From: Amphiduros pacificus
Lineage: Eukaryota > Annelida > Polychaeta > Phyllodocida > Hesionidae
Direction of reading: 5' to 3'
DNA length: 64,000 nucleotides
Assembly (NCBI GenBank): GCA_949316495.1
Contig: OX439002.1
Location: 11,154,001-11,218,000, forward strand
The notes below the pieces were generated by a model. The model was not told the DNA's origin. It saw nothing but the letters and a program-made list of their open reading frames with translations, and searched no databases. Below are positions 57,447 to 64,000 of this stretch, in pieces (the stretch's first letter is position 1; each line of letters begins with the position of its first letter). The translations under genes were made by a program, and so were the position numbers.

Positions 57447-57513
57447 ATGGCTCAGTGGGTAAGACATCTGTCTCCCATGCTAAAGGTCTGGGGTTCGATT
57501 CCCGCCAGGAACA
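57447..57513 (+). mobile_element. tRNA-like sequence (SINE head or tRNA pseudogene)
   Basis: TGGCTCAGTGGGTAAGAC is an A box and GGTTCGATTCCC a B box at normal spacing, ending CGCCAGGAAC. The acceptor and anticodon stems do not pair properly, so it is not a functional tRNA. A poly(T)-rich stretch follows. Confidence 0.55.
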
Positions 57514-57539
57514 AGCATCTTTTTTTCTTTTTTTTTTAA

Positions 57540-58140
57540 TTCATGCTGAAACTGAATCTTCATTTTGAAGTTTTATTTTCGCAACATGCATATCAGAACA
57601 TATAAAATTGAACCATTTTTTTTTATAGAAATTATAAAAAAATGGTAACTTTATACAATAAACAAAGGTGAAAACTTCATGCTGGGATCTTTTTAGAGCA
57701 AAATGAAAGTCAGAACACTTAAAATGTGTTTTTGTTTTCTTTTTTGTTTTCTTTTTTTTTTTTGCAAATGTAGAAAATACAAAAATATAAATTGATTTGT
57801 CTATTGCAAATGCAGAAGAATATAAAATGGAACAATTTTATTTTGCAAACATAGACAATATGAATAATACTGACTTTATATAGTAAACAAATATAAAATC
57901 TTCATACTGGGGTAATATTTGAGCAATATGCATGTCAGAACATATGGAATTGAATATGTTTTTAACCAACATAGAAATATGATAAATAGTAACTTTATGC
58001 AGAAAAAAAAATGAAATCTTCATATTCCAATTTTATTTTAGTTTAGACAAAAAAAGAATTACAACATGGATCCAATTTCAAGATTTTATCATAGACTTTA
58101 AACTTTGAGTAAGTTGACCATGAGGCCAACCTTGGGCATC
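57540..58140 (-). repeat. 119-bp repeat module, reverse copy with head
   Basis: Several diverged units (TATAAAATTGAACCATTTTT, GTAACTTTATACAATAAAC, AAATCTTCATACTGGGG) end in the head GTTGACCATGAGGCCAACCT (58113-58132), the reverse complement of the head in the mGluR-like intron. An open stretch on the minus strand here is fortuitous. Confidence 0.7.
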
Positions 58141-58144
58141 AGTG

Positions 58145-58940
58145 AATATATCCAGTGAAATGCAATAGGTCCAAGTGTTTCAGCACTATCATGTGTCCCA
58201 CAGGTCTCGTGATATGCTTTAACCTTTTCTCATGGCATGATTGCTCACTCAACATTTAGCCTGGATCCACATTTAAAAATAAACATGGACTGTACCTATC
58301 CAAGGTGTTGTTACAATTCATCAACCCTTTAAATATACCTGCAATCAATGCTCATTCTTAAATACATTCCATCAGAATGGTATGTTATATATTCCAAAAT
58401 AATATCTTCAAAATGTGGAGTTATCCATATTTGACCATATCAGTCACTGACAGGATGGAAATCAACAGGTCATATGCCACCTGCATGTGCATTTCTCTGT
58501 TGTCCAGTGAGATCAGCCAACAATGCATGTACTCATATGTGCAAAGATCACCTCTTGGAAATGGTGTCAATGCCTCTAAAATAGTTCTCTAGTTTCACAG
58601 TTGTTTAAACACTATTAACAATACATAATTAGAATTTCTATATTTGAAATAAGTTCAAATATTGCAATCATTATTTTAATTGTCAAATAAAACCACAATT
58701 TGATTAAAGAAACATGTGTAGTAATAATGCCTGATATGTGTTCAGTGATTTGCCCACTATTTTTGACATGTGAAAGTGACCACACACCCCACTAATCTGA
58801 GTACTAATCTCAGCAAGCAAGTGTTCCCAGCAGGACGCCAGCTCATATTTTTAATCTCTACCTACGGTACCCTTACCTGAGACTTTCCTCTTTTTGTCAG
58901 GTATGTTGGCTTAAGGGAATAACACGTAATGTATATCACT
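58145..58940. other. Spacer, no gene seen
   Basis: No supported feature lies between the 119-bp module and the 19-bp array. Confidence 0.35.
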
Positions 58941-58944
58941 TTTG

Positions 58945-59575
58945 TAAATGTCTCTCATTTGTGCAGCTATCTCTCACTGCTGTAATTATCTCTCACTGCT
59001 GTAACTATCTCTCACTTTGCAGTCGTCCCACTTATGTAGCTGTCTCTCATTTATGCAGCTATCTCTCCCTGTTGTAACTGTCTCACTATTGCAGCTATCT
59101 CTCAATATTGTAACTATTTCTCACTTGTTGTAACTATCTCTCACTTTGTGCAGCTACAGCTATCTCTTAATCATGCAGCTATCTCTTATTTATACAGCTA
59201 TCTCTTATTTATCCAGTTATTTTTCATGTCTCAATGCAGCTATCTCTCAGTTATGCAGCTATCTCTTATCTATGCAGCTATCTCTTATTTATGCAGCTAT
59301 CTCTTATTTATGCAGCTATCTCTTATTTGTGCAGCTATTTTTCATGTCTCAATGCAGCTATCTCTCAGTTATGCAGCTATCTCTTATTTATGCAGCTATC
59401 TCTAATTTATACAGCTATCTGTTTTTTATGCAGCTATCTCTTATTTGTGCAGCTATCTCTTATTTATGCAGCTATCTCTTATTTATGCAGCTATCTCTTG
59501 CTGTTTTAGCAATCTATCACTTGCTATTTCTCACTTGTGCAGCCATTTCTCACTTGTGCAGCTATCTCTCAATCG
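58945..59575. repeat. 19-bp tandem array with higher-order structure
   Basis: The unit is CAGCTATCTCTTATTTATG. The GCAGCT positions 59293 and 59312 show the 19-bp period. A longer unit of about 118 bp, marked by TTCATGTCTCAATGCAGC, is doubled (59223 and 59341). Because 19 is not a multiple of three, all three forward frames stay open and show a 19-residue peptide repeat. It is not a gene. Confidence 0.92.
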
Positions 59576-59599
59576 TGCTGGCTAAAAATATCTGCTTTT

Positions 59600-60155
59600 C
59601 ACCCATATAGGCCCCTCTGTACAAAACCTAGCAGGGCCTCAATAACTAGGTCAATAACTAGGTCAATTTACCGATGGTTGAAAACAAAGCTCTAATACAG
59701 AAATATAGGCATATTGTGGGCAATATTTCACATCTAATATAATTCTTATAAAAAATGAGTGAAAACAACTCTATTCCTTACGTACATATTGTGCAAAACA
59801 TCGCATAAACTTGCAAAATAAAACTGAAGTGGGGCCTAGTTTAGCGTCCACCAGAGGGTTATGTAAAAACGCATCATCGAGATGACACGCTCTGATCAGT
59901 GGCGAATTTTATTGCAGCCCATACTTCACACAGCAACCTTTTTTTTTTTTTCAAATCTCGTCACCCTTCCTCTCTGATCACGTTCATGCTTTTTTTATAT
60001 ATGTATGTAATAATACAGCACACTGGCCTAACTTATATTATCGCCCACCATTAGTTCCGCTGATGGCCACCAGGTGTCATAATGACCAGACATGGTGAAA
60101 CCAATCTCTGTTCAAAATATTTATATTTTATAGCATATCTTCACCAAAAATTTAT
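59600..60155. other. Spacer, no gene seen
   Basis: AT-rich sequence. GTCCACCAGAGGG and GGCCACCAGGTGTC are isolated CTCF-like words near 59849 and 60065. Confidence 0.35.
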
Positions 60156-60159
60156 CTTT

Positions 60160-60425
60160 TTGCACATCAGATATGCACATCAGAACATGTAGAATTGAAT
60201 TGTTTTTTTGCAAACATAGAAAATTTAAAGACCAATGACTTTATACAGAAAACATAGGTGAAATCTTCATATTGGGTTTCTATTTGAGCGATATGCACAT
60301 CAGAACATGTAGAATTGAGTTGATTTTTGTAAACATAGAAAATATAAAGAACAATGACTTTATACAGAAAACATAGGTGAAATCTTCATATTGGGCTTCT
60401 ATTTCAGCAATATGCACATAAATAA
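60160..60425 (-). repeat. 119-bp repeat module, two units
   Basis: AAACATAGAAAA recurs at 60212 and 60331 (119 bp apart). GACTTTATACAGAAAACATA and GTGAAATCTTCATATTGGG occur in both units. Orientation is as in the copy at 57.5-58.1 kb. Confidence 0.85.
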
Positions 60426-60499
60426 GTTAAAATCTGGTTGTAAATCACGCATATATCAATCACATTCAAATTTGTAGTTTTCACCATGTGCGATGTGGC

Positions 60500-60560
60500 T
60501 TCAATATGGCGGGAGTGAAGGCTGGGCATGCGCAGTACACATGTGACGTAAGAGTTTCAA
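60500..60560 (+). promoter_or_regulatory. CpG-type promoter (YY1-, NRF1- and CRE-like sites)
   Basis: CAATATGGCGGGA (YY1-like), GGGCATGCGCA (NRF1-like, 60524-60534) and TGTGACGTAA (CRE-like, 60542-60551) follow each other within 50 bp. This trio is typical of constitutive animal promoters. It lies about 370 bp 5' of the ATG of the unknown gene at 60924. Confidence 0.6.
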
Positions 60561-60923
60561 GCTGTATATAATGCCAATGATATTAGACCATATAGGGTTT
60601 CCTCATAGCACATAGCATTGAGGCAAAAATAGCATAGCAAAGGGTCCTCACTTCCACATAGCACATAGCATTGGCTTCTATTTTTCATATCTTCATAGCA
60701 TGAATTTTTAAAATTAAAGAAAAATAAATACCACATTCAGCAAGATTTGGTTACCAGAAAATGGTAAGAGTCAATATAAAGTGAATAAGTTACTCCTTCA
60801 GTGACCTCTGGTGACAGAATTATGAACCCCATTTTCCCCATAGAGGGCAGAGTAATAGACCTCTATAGAGATGACTCTGCATTGTATTCCTATCCATGAA
60901 GACACACTGTTTTGTATTGATAC

Positions 60924-63900
60924 ATGAGGGTAAGACTGGATGTCCCAGAGGTATATGATGATACAGCAGCTTCTGTGAAGATGGAGATGGAGCTGGAACA
61001 AGTCAAGAAAAAGCAGAAACTTGATCTTGATCATGTTGATGAAAAGATTCAGATTATTCCAGTGACAGCCCTGGTGTACAAGCTGTCAAGTAGTGACAGT
61101 GGTGGCTGTCAACCAGGTCCAGCACCAGCAAAGACTTGGTCATTTGAAATTTCTGTAGCCAGGGAAACTACATTTGACCAAATGACAAGAAAACTTGCCA
61201 AAAGTCCATCTGTGGACATAAACTGTAAAGAAGTTGGGGTTCTTCAATTTAAATTGACACTGGCGTGTAAGGACAAAAACCCATCAAAGGGGTTCCCACA
61301 GGGCAGACTCTATCGTGTGGACGATGAAAGCACATGGGAGATAAGTTTCCCCAAACTGTGGGATGGCCAGAGAGATCTAGTCTGTAAGTCATTTGTTTAT
61401 TTAATCTATTGATACATTTACACTATTGCAATATGAGAATAATTGTATTGATTCATATGCTAAATGCATAATTTATCTAAAAGCTGTAAATGAGAGGGTG
61501 GGAAGGGTAAAAGGGGGTCCAAGGCTCCCACCACTCTATCAGTGATCATCAGTCTATACTCAACGTTTAATATTGTGATAGAAGGTTGTTTTTCTCTGCC
61601 TGTCCTTGTACCTGTATTTCTCTTGTCTTTTTTCAGTGAAGATTTACGAGAAGAGTCTCACATCTGTAGCTAGTCTTCTCACTAAAAGTGCTACAGCCAC
61701 AAAGCCATCAACGTCTCAGAATTCTGGGTCATCAGGAAAAGTCAGGACAAAAGGCAGACCATCAAAAGGAAAGGTAGAAAATGACCGCCTTTTGATGAGA
61801 AATTTGAGGGAAGGCAATAATGTGTCCAGGACTGAAAAACAGCTGGAATATTTGAATTCCTTTAAAAAAGGTGACTGTAGCATATTTTAATATGCCATGT
61901 ATTATATGTATTCCACTTGTAGAGAGTTGCATCATACAGGCAAATCCATATTGTTACATTGAATGTAATGTACATTTTCAAAATGCACATATTTTGGCTG
62001 CATCATCAGAAGGGCAGAAGGGAACATATACCATAGTTCTATATATATATGAGTATCAGATATACCGTATATACTCGTGTATAGGCTGACCCATGTATAA
62101 GCTGAACCTATGAATTCTTTATTATTTTTTTTTCTATAATTCAATAGATATTTCAAAAAGTAGACTTTTGAGGTCATTTTCCAGGAAAAAAACCTAGGCT
62201 TATACACGAGTATATACAGTATATATAGGACTAATCTAAGATGCTTTTAATTCTTTAAATAAGACTGATTTCCTAATTAAGCTTTTATCATTTGCAGATG
62301 TTGCTGACAATTTTCCAAACTGTAAGGTCATCAGTGAGATAATGATTGAGTGTGTTTGTGGCAGTCGTGTGATGCTGAACCAGCTGAGGACAGCTTCTTA
62401 TTTTAAGAAAAGTGAGTGACTATACATTATTTGCAACTCTACCAGTTGGACTATACATTATTTGCAACTAATATCATTTTTATCATGTTATTACAGGATG
62501 ACTTTTCTGACTGCTCTTTTATTTTGAAATTGAAAACAAAAACAAAAACACAAGACTAACATTACAATGTAATATAATAGAATATAATGCAGTATATGAG
62601 TAATAATGTATGATATAAGGTGCTAATATAAAGCCATCATGGTGCTACTTAGTTATTTCAACCTGTTTATTAGTTGTTGGGTTTGTTCATACTGTAGTTA
62701 GGCAGAATATCTTGTATGAGGATGAAGCTAATAAACTACTTTGTCATTGTCATTATTATATTCTTTTATTTTAGGACACTGGGACCCATGCCTTTTAAAA
62801 CGCAACAAGAGGGATTCACTTAAGAAGATTGGCATTACACATTTCCTCACAACATGCAGAAAGAGCAACGAAGAGAATACCCAAGATCTGGACAAAAATG
62901 ACAAACCATCTTATGATGATGCCGGTATCTCCTTGCCAGATGACATTCAGGCTGATCAGTTCAATGAGTAATAATATCTCTATTAAATGCTCTCTAACAT
63001 GCATAGACATAGACTTTAAGGTGGCTGGCTCTGCCTTGAATTTGTTATATCCAAAAGGGAGTAATTGAAGTCAATACATGTAATTACAATGATATCATAA
63101 TAGTCATGGCGCTACTGATCAGTATTACAATTGTACTTTTATGAATGACATCTTAGCTCATAAATGATAAATCCTTGACAGTTTTTGTGCTTGTTTCTGA
63201 TAGACTAGTGCGGTATACCAAATGTAATAATAAGATAATATCTAATTGTGCCAAGTTATGAAACAGTAGGTAGAACAAACATTAGGTAGTATATATGTTA
63301 TTAGAAAAATACACACTGAAAATGTTTGGAAGATTTATTTGAATGTGGTAATATTTTTTTTAGATGCTCGCTGGATGATACCATATTGTGCTGTGAGGAT
63401 GCAGAAAGTATATTAGTGTCATTAGTTCCAGAGGAGGAACAAATAACCCATTTCATTGAGCCTATCCCAGATGATTATTCTGACTCTGATTCTGACCCTG
63501 ATGATGTAAATGACAGTTTGATTTTCAACTCCGGTTTTACACAAGGAGAAAGGTGTGTCATATTAATGAAAATGGAAAACTGCATTGTTATGTACTTGAG
63601 AGTTCCACAATTATGGTGAAATAAATATGTTTATATAAAGTGTAACACTAATTGAAGCAAATATTTAAGTCTTGGTTATGTTTATAAATCAACATATGTG
63701 CTATCATTTAGGATGGCTGTGAATGATTATTCAAAACAACATCCAACCACTGGAGTGAAATTTATGATTGTTCTATTTCAGATGTTATGTTTACACCGAC
63801 CCAGTATGTGAAACATTGCAGTCTTTCTTGGACACTGGTGAACTGAGTTCAGAACATATTTTTTACAAACTATTGAAAAATGCTATCCAGTTTGCAAAGC

Positions 63901-64000
63901 AAATCAGTTCACCCAAAGAACAATTCATGTGGGATGATGATGTTGTAAGTTTTGCAGAGACACTAGAGTACCATGGACATGCAAAGGTTTTGAATTTGTT
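60924..64000 (+). CDS. Unrecognised multi-exon gene, first six coding exons (runs off the right edge)
   Basis: The family is not recognised. Exons read as 60924-61383, 61637-61870, 62298-62411, 62775-62967, 63364-63552 and 63782 to beyond 64000. All junctions have GT-AG with agreeing phases (1, 1, 1, 2, 2). The ATG at 60924 is the first after an in-frame stop at 60918. The product starts with a helical, charged stretch (EMELEQVKKKQKLDLDHVDE), then has a basic GRPSKGK word like an AT-hook, a Cys-containing part (ECVCGSRVML), a DPCLLKRNKRDSLKK segment and an acidic run (DDYSDSDSDPDD). The last exon reads VYTDPVCETLQSFLDTGELS, later AIQFAKQISSPKEQFMWDDD and VVSFAETLEYHGH. A nuclear role would fit the basic and acidic parts but is only inference. 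It could be a host gene or a domesticated element protein. Confidence 0.75.

Noticed and set aside
57447-57513. A functional tRNA gene
   Set aside because: A and B boxes are present but the acceptor and anticodon stems do not pair, so a SINE head or pseudogene is more likely.
59146-59610. Hydrophobic repeat proteins in three forward frames
   Set aside because: They arise because a 19-bp tandem repeat without stop codons keeps every frame open; the three frames give the same peptide rotated.

Overview
The window is eukaryotic, AT-rich and very rich in repeats. It has intron-split genes with consensus GT-AG junctions, a metabotropic-glutamate-receptor-like GPCR, SLC16-type transporters, tRNA-derived SINEs, LINEs, a Ty3/Gypsy-like fossil and many non-autonomous DNA transposons. 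The gene set and the SINE style (tRNA head, tail of AAAC/CAAACAAA type) suggest a marine invertebrate, most likely a mollusc. That assignment is inference, because no diagnostic species marker is visible.

Left end (1-10.4 kb). The 3' half of an mGluR-like class C GPCR (+) occupies 1-3533. A 2.6-kb TIR element (3770-6407) follows, with dense TCTAGTAAC-like subterminal arrays and an exon-like segment inside it. Next is a SINE split by a 954-bp DNA transposon that left a 7-bp target duplication, then a LINE C-terminal relic and a second SINE.

Middle (10.4-37.9 kb). Two tandem paralogues of an SLC16/monocarboxylate-transporter-like gene lie on the minus strand (10424-14324 and 33488-36882). Both have four coding exons with the same phases. 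Their second exon and its intron edges are almost identical, while the other exons differ at about 20% of residues, which points to gene conversion. A further block near 25 kb and 37 kb is shared upstream of the pair. The copy near 25 kb has been pushed about 10 kb away from its gene by insertions: a hAT transposase relic, an L2/CR1-like LINE with an (ATT)n tail, MITEs, foldbacks and an unidentified coding relic. A 15-bp minisatellite (30.7-31.6 kb) and a nearly perfect 94-bp tandem array (32.1-32.5 kb) lie between the transporters.

Right-middle (37.9-52.1 kb) is mobile-element territory. It holds a broken Ty3/Gypsy-like element with both LTRs and a 4-bp target duplication (38590-46188). This element is itself invaded by a solo LTR of another family, and a second solo LTR of that family lies at 47.2-47.9 kb. 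A minus-strand LINE relic follows, then a 1294-bp TIR element with a perfect 9-bp target duplication, and a SINE split by a small hAT-like MITE.

Right end (52.1-64 kb). A candidate promoter with a possible minus-strand gene start lies at 52.2-52.6 kb. After it come a second copy of the 7-bp-TSD transposon, a region of nested TIR elements with duplicated ends, a 19-bp tandem array, and a 119-bp repeat module that recurs four times in the window. The last feature is the first six coding exons of a plus-strand gene of a family I do not recognise, downstream of a CpG-type promoter with YY1-, NRF1- and CRE-like sites. It runs off the right edge.
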